The translations under genes and the position numbers were made by a program. From Candidatus Omnitrophica bacterium UBA1562 (GTDB lineage Bacteria > Omnitrophota > Gorgyraeia > Gygaellales > Profunditerraquicolaceae), in the NCBI GenBank assembly GCA_002322525.1, contig DCOU01000105.1, positions 1 through 10,119 on the forward strand: a DNA stretch of 10,119 nt, in the 5' to 3' direction. The notes below the pieces were generated by a model. That model saw nothing but the letters and a program-made list of their open reading frames with translations, was not told where the DNA came from and made no database searches. Positions within the stretch are counted from its first letter, which is position 1. Each line of letters starts with the position of its first letter. This document shows positions 1-7,194 of the stretch, one piece after another.

Positions 1-40
1 TGCATTTTTAACAAAGTCGTGCTTTGAATTACCATTTATA

Positions 41-68
41 TATATACCATATCTACAGAAAATGTCAA
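41..68 (-). promoter_or_regulatory. Sigma70-like promoter reading left, out of the window
   Basis: On the minus strand there is a perfect -35 hexamer TTGACA (68-63) and, 16 bases on, a -10-like TATATA (46-41) preceded by TGG, an extended -10 arrangement. The alternating TA run also offers a TATATA at 18-base spacing. A transcript would start near 33-35 and run left. Its first bases can form a small hairpin at 12-26 (CAAAG/CTTTG stem, 5-base loop). The promoter sits 14 bases beyond the repeat cluster behind gltD, so it probably serves the next gene to the left, which is not in the window. This is a consensus match only. Confidence 0.5.
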
Positions 69-81
69 TTTTTAAGATTTA

Positions 82-134
82 CCCCGTTAGAAATCTTGTT
101 CTGCATTTTTAATGCTTTGGTATTTCTAACGGGG
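82..134. repeat. Hairpin with perfect 13-base stem and nested hairpin
   Basis: Arms 82-94 and 122-134 are perfect inverted complements. The 27-base loop itself contains a small GCATT/AATGC hairpin (103-107 with 111-115). The loop stretch 102-119 is echoed at the left window edge: bases 1-11 equal 102-112 (TGCATTTTTAA) and 20-26 equal 113-119 (TGCTTTG), separated there by eight extra bases. This suggests that more of the repeat family lies to the left. Confidence 0.7.
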
Positions 135-225
135 TTTACATCTTCGGCAAACCCCGTTAGAGAACTATGCTCTCTAATCCCGTTAGAAAGACTCTGACTG
201 GCGGGATGAACTTTCTCTAACGGGG
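82..225. repeat. Cluster of five alternating CCCCGTTAGA units forming hairpins
   Basis: Five copies of a 10-base unit lie within 144 bases: plus orientation at 82-91, 152-161 and 178-187 (first base T instead of C), minus orientation (TCTAACGGGG) at 125-134 and 216-225. Neighbouring copies make perfect 13-base inverted repeats: 82-94 with 122-134, 125-137 with 149-161, and 152-164 with 213-225. There is also a 7-base pair, 157-163 with 171-177 (TTAGAGA/TCTCTAA), that runs straight into the 178-187 unit, as if a minus unit had been truncated there. The pairings overlap, so only some can form at once. No U-run follows on the minus strand, so this is not a standard intrinsic terminator. It resembles a REP/MITE-like palindromic intergenic repeat. 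It may stabilise the 3' end of the operon mRNA, which is inference. Confidence 0.8.
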
Positions 226-1656
226 CAAATAGGTTTCTCCCATTAAATATTTATCAATATAGTGGGCGGCCTTTCTTCCTTCAGAGATGGCCCAGACAAC
301 TAAGGACTGGCCCCGATGCATATCTCCGGCAGAAAATACTCCTGGAACCTTCGTCATATAATTCTCATCGGTTTTTACGTTCCCTTTGCTATCAAGTTCT
401 AAACCTAAATCTTTGACTAAGCCGCTGTGTTCAGTGTGCAGAAACCCTAAGGCCAAAATCACTAAGTCTGCCTCAATTTCAAATTCGCTGCCTGCAGCCT
501 CTTTCATTACTTGGCAGCCTCCGGAATCTTTCTCAAATTCTACCTTTACACAGTAAAGTTTTTTTATCCAGCCATTCTCTCCGATAAATTTCTTAGTTAA
601 TATCGACCATTTACGCTCTGCGCCTTCTTCATGGCTGGTGGAGGTTTTTAAAATCAGGGGATATTTAGGCCAGGGATAATCGGGGCTACGACAATCAGGT
701 GGCTGAGGAAGGAGCTCTATCTGAATTACGCAACTTGCGCCTTGTCTGTGCGCAATCCCCACGCAATCAGCGCCTGTATCTCCGCCGCCGATAACTACTA
801 CGCGTTTGTCTTTGGCATCAATAAATTTATCCGCAGCCGTTCTTTCACCTGTAACTCGTTTATTTGCGCAAGTTAAATAATCCATAGCAAAATGAATGCC
901 TTTTAAAGACCTTCCTTTAATCTTTAAATCACGGGGGAGACGGCAGCCTATAGCAAGACAGATGGCATCAAATTCTTTTTGTAATTTTGTAGTAGCGTAG
1001 TCCTGTCCAACATTAATCGAAGTTATAAATTCAATTCCTTCTTTTTCTAAAATTTTAGTTCTTCTGTCTAAAACCCATTTTTCCAGTTTAAAATCCGGGA
1101 TACCGAAACGCAAGATCCCGCCGACTTTATCGTCTTTCTCAAGAACTACCATGCTGTGTCCTGCTTTGTTCAGTTGGTTTGCGCAAGATAAACCCGCAGG
1201 ACCTGAACCAATAACTGCAATGCGCTTTCCTGTGCGTCTTTTGGGCAGATTAGGCTTAATAAACCCGTGCTTAAACGCATATTCAATTATGCTCAATTCG
1301 TTTTCCATTACGGTTACGGGATCATCGTTTATACCTAAGGTGCAGGCAAACTCGCACTGTGCTGGGCATAGCCTTCCGGTAATCTCCGGAAAGTTATTTG
1401 TCGCACTAAGTAATTGAAATGCCTCCTGCCACCGGCCACGGAAACTTAAGTCATTCCACTCCGGAATATAATTACCAATGGGGCAGGCCCAATGACAGAA
1501 AGGCGTGCCGCAATCCATACAGCGCGAAGCCTGTTGCTGCGAATCTTCTGTGTTACGTAAAACCGCGGCCTCACGGTAATCTTTTACCCGCTCGCAAACT
1601 GGTCGGTATTCTGCAGCTTGCCTTTTTACTTTTAAAAAACCCCGGATATCACCCAT
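217..1656 (-). CDS. gltD: Glutamate synthase (NADPH), small subunit
   Basis: Beta subunit of glutamate synthase. It takes electrons from NADPH onto FAD and passes them through 4Fe-4S clusters to the GltB subunit, which makes glutamate from glutamine and 2-oxoglutarate in the cytoplasm. The 479 residues match the family length. The N-terminal ferredoxin-like region has cysteines 46, 49, 54, 58 and then 97, 101, 105. The FAD Rossmann motif VIGSGPAG is at 148-155, the NADPH motif VIGGGDTG at 288-295, and the C-terminal FAD contact GVFSAGD at 439-445. The start overlaps the end of gltB by 8 bases and has a GAGG Shine-Dalgarno (1666-1663) 6 bases upstream, inside gltB. The stop codon and the last two residues (Pro-Arg) are encoded by a copy of the downstream palindromic repeat, so the C-terminus may have been set by repeat insertion. 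It is the last gene of the cluster. Related NADPH-dependent oxidoreductase subunits share this fold, but the position after gltB settles the call. Confidence 0.96.
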   Translation of the reverse strand: MGDIRGFLKVKRQAAEYRPVCERVKDYREAAVLRNTEDSQQQASRCMDCGTPFCHWACPIGNYIPEWNDLSFRGRWQEAFQLLSATNNFPEITGRLCPAQCEFACTLGINDDPVTVMENELSIIEYAFKHGFIKPNLPKRRTGKRIAVIGSGPAGLSCANQLNKAGHSMVVLEKDDKVGGILRFGIPDFKLEKWVLDRRTKILEKEGIEFITSINVGQDYATTKLQKEFDAICLAIGCRLPRDLKIKGRSLKGIHFAMDYLTCANKRVTGERTAADKFIDAKDKRVVVIGGGDTGADCVGIAHRQGASCVIQIELLPQPPDCRSPDYPWPKYPLILKTSTSHEEGAERKWSILTKKFIGENGWIKKLYCVKVEFEKDSGGCQVMKEAAGSEFEIEADLVILALGFLHTEHSGLVKDLGLELDSKGNVKTDENYMTKVPGVFSAGDMHRGQSLVVWAISEGRKAAHYIDKYLMGETYLPR

Positions 1657-4600
1657 CTAAAACCTCAGCTAACTCTAATTCCTCTTCTATTTCCTTCATC
1701 TCTAAAACACGTTTATACTCTTTAGGCATAACCTTGATAAATTTTTTAATCTCCCGCGCAAAATTATCCAGAATTTTTCCGGCAACTTGACTTTGAGTAT
1801 ATTGATAATGATTCTTCAATAGATTATAAATAATCTTTACGTCATCTACCGAAACCCCTTCCAGGTCTACCATCTCCAAATTGCACCTTTCTTTAAAACT
1901 TTTGTCTATGTCGTAAATGTAAGCAATACCGCCAGACATACCCGCGGCAAAATTCCTGCCAGTCGCCCCTATTACTAGCACCCTTCCTCCGGTCATATAT
2001 TCGCAACCGTGATCACCTACGCCCTCCACTACCGCGAATATTCCGGAATTGCGGATGCAGAATCTTTCTCCGGCAACGCCTCGGATATAGGCTTCACCTG
2101 AGATCGCGCCGTAAAAGCTAGTGTTACCGACGATGATGTTTTCTTCGGCTTTATAATCAGCCACTCGGTCAGGATAAATAATGATTTTTCCTCCAGAGAT
2201 ACCTTTTCCTACGTAGTCATTGGCCAACCCTTGTAATTCAAAAGTGACACCCTTGGCTAACCAGGCCCCAAAACTCTGGCCGGCAACCCCTTTAAATTTA
2301 CAATGGATAGTATCTTCGGGAAGGCCTTCCTCTCTGTAGATTTTGCAAACCTCACCACTGAGCATTGCCCCGGTAGTACGGTTAGTATTTTTAATCGGCA
2401 ATTCTATTTTCACCGACGTTGCTTTTTCTAAAGCATCTTTGGCAAGTTCCATAAGTTTCAGGTCCAGCACTTTATCGATGCCGTGGTCCTGACGAACCCT
2501 GCAATATGTAGCCGCACCTTCTGGCACTTCTGGCTTATAGAGTATTTGAGAGAAATCAATCTCTTTTGACTTCCAAGGCAGAATTCGGGCATTGACTTCT
2601 AGAAGCTCGGTTCTCCCAATCATTTCGTCTACCCTGCTTATCCCCAGACTCGCCATAATTTCGCGTAATTCCTGCGCCACAAAGCAAAAATAATTAATAA
2701 TGTATTCAGGCCGACCGCGGAATCTTTGGCATAAAACTTCATCTTGTGTAGCAATGCCTACAGAGCAGTTATTCAAATGGCAGTGCCGAAGCATCACGCA
2801 TCCCAAAACAATCAAAATAGCTGTGCAGAAAGCAAATTCTTCTGCACCCAACAAAGCTGCAATTGCCACATCGCTTCCAGTGCGCATCTGGCCGTCAGTT
2901 TGTAGCCTCACCCTACTTCTTAAATCATTTAACACTAGGGTCTGGTGGGTCTCGGAGAGCCCTAATTCCCAAGGAAGGCCGGCATGCCTGATAGAGCTTA
3001 TCGGAGAAGCGCCGGTTCCGCCGTCTCCTCCGGAAATTAAAATCATATCTGCATGGCCCTTGGCTACTCCTGCCGCAATAGTCCCCACTCCTATCTCTGA
3101 AACAAGTTTTACGCTTATCCGGGCACTAGGATTGGTATTTTTTAAATCAAAAATCAGTTGTGCTAAATCTTCAATGGAATAAATATCGTGGTGCGGAGGA
3201 GGAGAAATTAAAGTGACACCTGGAGTAGTGTAGCGCGTCTTAGCAATTGTGACACTTACTTTATGGCCGGGAAGCTGGCCTCCTTCGCCGGGTTTTGCTC
3301 CTTGAGCAATTTTTATCTGTAACTCATCAGCATTAACCAGATAATTAGTAGTTACTCCAAAGCGTCCGGATGCGACTTCTTTTACCGCGCTCCTGGTTGA
3401 GTCTCCGTTGGGAAGCGGATTAAATCGCATCGGATCTTCTCCACCTTCCCCTGTATTTGACCATCCTCCTAATCTATTCATAGCAATGGCTATAGTTTCA
3501 TGCGCCTCTTTACTTATAGAACCAAAACTCATTGCGCCGGTGGCAAAACGCCTGACAATCTCCTCCACTGGCTCCACTTCTTCTATAGGTATAGAATGGG
3601 TTTTTTTAAACCTAAGCAGGCTGCGCAAGGTCGTCGGATTCTTTGCCTGGTCATTCACGAGCTTGGCAAATTCTTTATACCTTTGGTAATCATTTTTCCA
3701 GGCCGCATCCTGCAATGCAGCAATGCTATCGGGGTTCCATAAATGAAATTCACCGTCCTTCTTCCATTGGTATACACCAGCGTTTGTTAAATAAGGAATG
3801 CCTATTTCTCTGGAAGAATTAGCCTGTTTGTGCCTAAGAATGGTCTCTTCGGCAATAATATCAAGGCTTAGGCCTCCGATTCTCGATACTGTTCCTGTAA
3901 AACAACGATTAATAACCTCTGCATTTAATCCTAAAGCCTCAAAAATCTGGGCACCGCGATAACTCTGCAACGTCGAGATGCCCATTTTAGAAAGAATCTT
4001 TAAAATTCCTTTATCCACTGCCTTTATATAATTTTTCAAAGCAGTCTTTAAATCCACTTCCAACTCTCCTTCTCTAACCAGAAGTTCTACGGCTTGATAG
4101 GCAAGATAAGGATTAATACAATCAGCACCGTAACCCAATAACAGGGAAAAATGATGCACCTCTCTTGGTTCTCCACTTTCCACAATTATCCCAAGCTGCG
4201 TACGTAAAGCTTTTTGTACAAGATAATGGTGTACCGTTGACGTTACCAAAAGGGCAGGTATCGCAGCGTATTCTCTATTAACTCCACGGTCACTTAAGAT
4301 AATAAAGGTATAGCCCTTTTTTATTGCCATGGCTGCTTCTTGACATATTTTCTCAAGCGCCTTTCTAAAATCATGTTTATCATTTGCCTTAAAGAGAATA
4401 GAAATTACCTTGGTTTTAAAACCGTTAATATTGATATTACGAATTTTATCCAATTCTTTATTGGTAAGAATCGGTTGCTTAATTTGTAATCTGTAACAAA
4501 GCTTAGGCGTCTCTTCCAAAAGGTTTTGCTCAGACCCAAGATAGGTTTCTAAGCTCATCACTAGTTCTTCTCTAATCGGGTCAATTGCTGGGTTAGTTAC

Positions 4601-6178
4601 TTGAGCAAACAGCTGTTTAAAATAGTTATAAAGTAATTGCGGTTTTTCTGATAGAACTGCATGGGGGGTATCATTTCCCATTGAGCCAACAGGCTCCAGC
4701 CCTTTCTCAACCATCGCTTTAATGATTACCTTTAAATCCTCCCGAGTATAGCCGAATGCCTTCAAGGTAACTAAGATATCCGGATGTTTCTCTGGATGTG
4801 TTTTGACTTTTGGCAAAGAATCAAGTTCAACCATATTTTCTTTTAGCCAAATACTATAGGGTTTACTTTTAGACATAGTTTCCTTGATTTCTCTGTCAGC
4901 AATTATGCGTTTAAGTCCAGTATCAATAAAAAACATCTTCCCTGGTTCAAGCCGGCCGGAGATTAAAATATCAGAAGGAGCAATATCTAAAACTCCTACC
5001 TCGGAAGCCATTACCACAAGATCCTGTTTGGTAACAATGTAGCGCGCAGGACGCAGGCCGTTTCTATCCAAAACCGCACCCACCTTTGTCCCATCTGTGA
5101 AAGCGATGGCTGCAGGGCCATCCCAAGCCTCCATCAAACAGGCATGGAATCTATAGAAATCCTTCAGTTTATTATCCATAAGGTTATCCTGTTCCCATGC
5201 AACCGGTATAAGCATCATCATTGCATGTTGTAATGATCTCCCAGCTAAGACTAGAAGTTCAAATACATTATCTATGGTAGCAGAATCACTTCCTCCTAGC
5301 ACAATTACCGGCATAATCTTTTTTAAATCTTTGCCGAATATTTTACTCTTAAGAAGGCCTTGGCGAGCCCGCATCCAGTTGATATTGCCTCTTAAGGTAT
5401 TTATTTCTCCATTATGCGCTAAAAACCTAAACGGCTGAGCAAGATCCCAGGTAGGAAATGTATTTGTACTGTAGCGAGAGTGTACGAGACATATAGCGCT
5501 TTTAATAGTCTCATCCTTAAGATCGAGAAAAAAGTTTTCTAACTGCGCAGGCATTAAGAGGCCTTTGTAGGAAAAGGTACGACTGGATATATTAGTAATA
5601 TAGAAAAACTGCCTTTGCTTTAACTTTGAAGCACAGACGGTATTTTCTATCTGTTTCCTGATGATATATAGTTTTCTTTCGAAATCTAATTGCTCCTTTA
5701 TATTTTTATTCTTGCCGATAAAAATTTGCTCAATTACCGGTTGAGTATCTCTGGCAGTTTTACCTATATCTGAATTATCCACAGGGACACGACGCCAGCC
5801 TAAAAGAATCTGGCCTTCTTCTTTAATAAATTTTGCAAAAGTATTTTTACAAAATTGCCGCTCTTTATCGCTGGTCGGTAAAAATACTAATCCTGTGCCG
5901 TATTCTCCAGGATTCGGTAAATCAATTTTAGCCTCTCGTATAGTTCTGGCGAAAAATTCATGCGGTATTTGAATAAGAATTCCTGCGCCATCTCCAGTTT
6001 TAGGATCTGCACCTGTTGCTCCCCGGTGAGACAGGCGTCTGAGCACTTCTAAGCCCTGCCGGACAATCTGATTTGATTTCCTGCCTTTAACATCGCAGAC
6101 AAAACCCACGCCACAGGAATCGTGTTCAAATCGCGGGTCATAAAGTCCTTGTTTTTTAGGTACATGATTGTATTTCAT
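1649..6178 (-). CDS. gltB: Glutamate synthase (NADPH), large subunit
   Basis: Alpha subunit of GOGAT. It hydrolyses glutamine, channels the ammonia internally and forms glutamate on FMN. Numbering from the start chosen here (1509 residues, normal size): the class II amidotransferase domain begins at Cys22, the expected N-terminal nucleophile after removal of a 21-residue propeptide, with HSRYSTNTFPTW at about 233 and DRNGLRPAR at about 371. A central domain follows to about 760, then the FMN/2-oxoglutarate synthase domain at about 850-1200, then the GXGXG beta-helix domain at about 1265-1465. Cysteines 1127, 1133 and 1138 have the spacing of the 3Fe-4S cluster ligands. The residue after the last one is Ser where Pro is common. 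An ATG 15 bases upstream (6193) would add five residues and overlap the HTH gene. I prefer 6178 because GGAAG sits 8 bases before it, whereas 6193 has only a distant AGGA. The 3' end overlaps gltD by 8 bases. Confidence 0.97.
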   Translation of the reverse strand: MKYNHVPKKQGLYDPRFEHDSCGVGFVCDVKGRKSNQIVRQGLEVLRRLSHRGATGADPKTGDGAGILIQIPHEFFARTIREAKIDLPNPGEYGTGLVFLPTSDKERQFCKNTFAKFIKEEGQILLGWRRVPVDNSDIGKTARDTQPVIEQIFIGKNKNIKEQLDFERKLYIIRKQIENTVCASKLKQRQFFYITNISSRTFSYKGLLMPAQLENFFLDLKDETIKSAICLVHSRYSTNTFPTWDLAQPFRFLAHNGEINTLRGNINWMRARQGLLKSKIFGKDLKKIMPVIVLGGSDSATIDNVFELLVLAGRSLQHAMMMLIPVAWEQDNLMDNKLKDFYRFHACLMEAWDGPAAIAFTDGTKVGAVLDRNGLRPARYIVTKQDLVVMASEVGVLDIAPSDILISGRLEPGKMFFIDTGLKRIIADREIKETMSKSKPYSIWLKENMVELDSLPKVKTHPEKHPDILVTLKAFGYTREDLKVIIKAMVEKGLEPVGSMGNDTPHAVLSEKPQLLYNYFKQLFAQVTNPAIDPIREELVMSLETYLGSEQNLLEETPKLCYRLQIKQPILTNKELDKIRNININGFKTKVISILFKANDKHDFRKALEKICQEAAMAIKKGYTFIILSDRGVNREYAAIPALLVTSTVHHYLVQKALRTQLGIIVESGEPREVHHFSLLLGYGADCINPYLAYQAVELLVREGELEVDLKTALKNYIKAVDKGILKILSKMGISTLQSYRGAQIFEALGLNAEVINRCFTGTVSRIGGLSLDIIAEETILRHKQANSSREIGIPYLTNAGVYQWKKDGEFHLWNPDSIAALQDAAWKNDYQRYKEFAKLVNDQAKNPTTLRSLLRFKKTHSIPIEEVEPVEEIVRRFATGAMSFGSISKEAHETIAIAMNRLGGWSNTGEGGEDPMRFNPLPNGDSTRSAVKEVASGRFGVTTNYLVNADELQIKIAQGAKPGEGGQLPGHKVSVTIAKTRYTTPGVTLISPPPHHDIYSIEDLAQLIFDLKNTNPSARISVKLVSEIGVGTIAAGVAKGHADMILISGGDGGTGASPISSIRHAGLPWELGLSETHQTLVLNDLRSRVRLQTDGQMRTGSDVAIAALLGAEEFAFCTAILIVLGCVMLRHCHLNNCSVGIATQDEVLCQRFRGRPEYIINYFCFVAQELREIMASLGISRVDEMIGRTELLEVNARILPWKSKEIDFSQILYKPEVPEGAATYCRVRQDHGIDKVLDLKLMELAKDALEKATSVKIELPIKNTNRTTGAMLSGEVCKIYREEGLPEDTIHCKFKGVAGQSFGAWLAKGVTFELQGLANDYVGKGISGGKIIIYPDRVADYKAEENIIVGNTSFYGAISGEAYIRGVAGERFCIRNSGIFAVVEGVGDHGCEYMTGGRVLVIGATGRNFAAGMSGGIAYIYDIDKSFKERCNLEMVDLEGVSVDDVKIIYNLLKNHYQYTQSQVAGKILDNFAREIKKFIKVMPKEYKRVLEMKEIEEELELAEVLDG

Positions 6179-6180
6179 AG

Positions 6181-6414
6181 TTATATCTTCCATTTATTGG
6201 GATCAATTCCTAACTTTTTAATCTTGGCATGTATGGTATTACGGTTAATCCCCAATATCTTGGCTGCCTTTAGCTGATTGCCATACGTACGTTCTAAGGC
6301 ATGTTCAATCAACGGCTTCTCAATTGCTTCTAAGATATATTTGTATAAAATGCCCTGCTTTTCTTTATACAGAGAATCGTCTAATTCAACAATCTTCTTT
6401 TCTAAAATATCCAT
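6181..6414 (-). CDS. Stand-alone Fis/NtrC-type helix-turn-helix protein
   Basis: A 77-residue protein whose C-terminal half (about 34-70) is a Fis-type HTH of the kind that ends NtrC-family activators. The key pattern is ALERTYGNQLKAAKILGINR followed by NT, with the Gly-Asn-Gln turn and the Leu-Gly-Ile-Asn-Arg-x-Thr recognition helix. There is no receiver, GAF or AAA+ ATPase domain. The first 33 residues are charged and probably helical, and could serve in dimerisation as in Fis. It may bind DNA as a dimer and regulate this nitrogen cluster or act as a nucleoid protein; function is inference. A GGTG about 5 bases before the ATG is a modest ribosome site. The gene begins 49 bases after the amidotransferase and ends 2 bases before the preferred gltB start, so the two are probably co-translated. 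No frameshift remnant of a larger NtrC gene is visible upstream, which argues against a decayed regulator. Confidence 0.8.
   Translation of the reverse strand: MDILEKKIVELDDSLYKEKQGILYKYILEAIEKPLIEHALERTYGNQLKAAKILGINRNTIHAKIKKLGIDPNKWKI
6187..6191 (-). promoter_or_regulatory. Ribosome binding site deciding the gltB start
   Basis: GGAAG (6191-6187 read on the minus strand) lies 8 bases before the ATG at 6178 and inside the last codons of the HTH gene, whose TAA is at 6183-6181. Spacing and position favour 6178 over the in-frame ATG at 6193, and imply that gltB translation is coupled to the end of the HTH gene. Confidence 0.6.
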
Positions 6415-6427
6415 TCAATCACCAAAC

Positions 6428-6453
6428 CTTGCCTAATAGTTAAGCAGGCCAAG
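6428..6453. other. Bulged stem-loop between amidotransferase and HTH genes
   Basis: In the 49-base gap, 6428-6434 (CTTGCCT) pairs with 6446-6453 (AGGCCAAG), giving a 7-bp stem with one bulged base and an 11-base loop. In the direction of transcription it is followed by GGTTTGG rather than a U-run, so it is not an intrinsic terminator. It could be an mRNA processing or stability element, or chance. Confidence 0.3.
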
Positions 6454-6463
6454 ACAAAAAATT

Positions 6464-7186
6464 TTAACCTAATCCTATTTTTTGTGAAACTGCTATAATT
6501 CTGGCAAAATTAAAATAAACTATATCGGCCTGCCTTCTAAAAGCTTCTTTTCTCTTATAGCTTTCAATAAGCATATCTTTAGCATCAAATTCCACCGTTT
6601 CCTTTTTTGTATATTTGTCTATCCAAGACTCAATCATCTCTGGCGTAACTTCTACATGAAACTGTAAACCATAAGCATTTGCGCCAAATCTAAAAGCCTG
6701 ATTCGGACAAGTTTGAGATTCTGCTAAATGTAAAGCGCCTTTGGGAATCTCAAATATATCTTCATGCCACTGAAAAACATTTAATTGCGAGGGTAAACCT
6801 GTAAATAATGAGTCTTGCTTTCCTTTGTCAGTCAAATTTACTTTAGACCAACCGATCTCCTTTTGTTTTGCTTTTTTAACCTTAGCACCACAAGCCTTAG
6901 CCAAAAGTTGCGCTCCAAGGCATATACCCAAAATAGGGATTTCCTCTTTTAGCGCTTTCTTTAAAAATTCATCCTCATCTTTTAGAAAGGGGTATTCATC
7001 ATCATAAACATTCATCGGACCCCCGAGAGATATTATCGCCACTACATCCGCAAAATCTTTTGACCCTAACTCTTCCGTGTTTAAGTCAATTACCTGAAGA
7101 TTCCAGGCAGTATTGCTAAAGAATTCCTCAATGCTGCCCGGGCCTTCAATTTCAATATGTTTTAAGATTAAAATCTCTTTAGGCAT
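6464..7186 (-). CDS. Class I glutamine amidotransferase (GMP synthase-like)
   Basis: A 240-residue stand-alone amidotransferase of the GuaA N-terminal-domain type. The catalytic triad is visible: nucleophile Cys89 in GICLGAQLLA, and His177 and Glu179 in GLQFHVEVTPEM. The oxyanion-side motif SLGGPMNVYD is at 53-62. Such enzymes hydrolyse glutamine, or gamma-glutamyl bonds, to release ammonia or glutamate. No synthetase domain is fused here, so the acceptor is unknown. It starts 8 bases after the glnA stop and has no recognisable Shine-Dalgarno in the preceding 24 bases, so translation probably depends on ribosomes finishing glnA. That coupling would tie its level to glutamine synthetase. A role in gamma-glutamyl amine turnover or in lowering free glutamine is possible but not shown. 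Family call is firm; substrate is not. Confidence 0.88.
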   Translation of the reverse strand: MPKEILILKHIEIEGPGSIEEFFSNTAWNLQVIDLNTEELGSKDFADVVAIISLGGPMNVYDDEYPFLKDEDEFLKKALKEEIPILGICLGAQLLAKACGAKVKKAKQKEIGWSKVNLTDKGKQDSLFTGLPSQLNVFQWHEDIFEIPKGALHLAESQTCPNQAFRFGANAYGLQFHVEVTPEMIESWIDKYTKKETVEFDAKDMLIESYKRKEAFRRQADIVYFNFARIIAVSQKIGLG

Positions 7187-7194
7187 AGAAATAA

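Noticed and set aside
82..225. CRISPR array
   Set aside because: The units are only about 10 bases, alternate in orientation and have irregular spacing (starts 82, 125, 152, 178, 216); no cas gene is present.
82..225. Intrinsic terminator for gltD
   Set aside because: Strong stems exist, but none is followed by a U-run on the minus strand. Rho-dependent or processing-based 3' ends remain possible.
2700..3182. Plus-strand open frame of 160 codons inside gltB
   Set aside because: It lies antisense to the conserved FMN and Fe-S part of GltB, has no recognisable domain and no operon context. It is a shadow of the real gene.
6181..6414. HTH gene as a truncated NtrC pseudogene
   Set aside because: It has its own ATG, a modest ribosome site and tight coupling to gltB, and the preceding 49 bases and the intact amidotransferase leave no remnant of an AAA+ domain.
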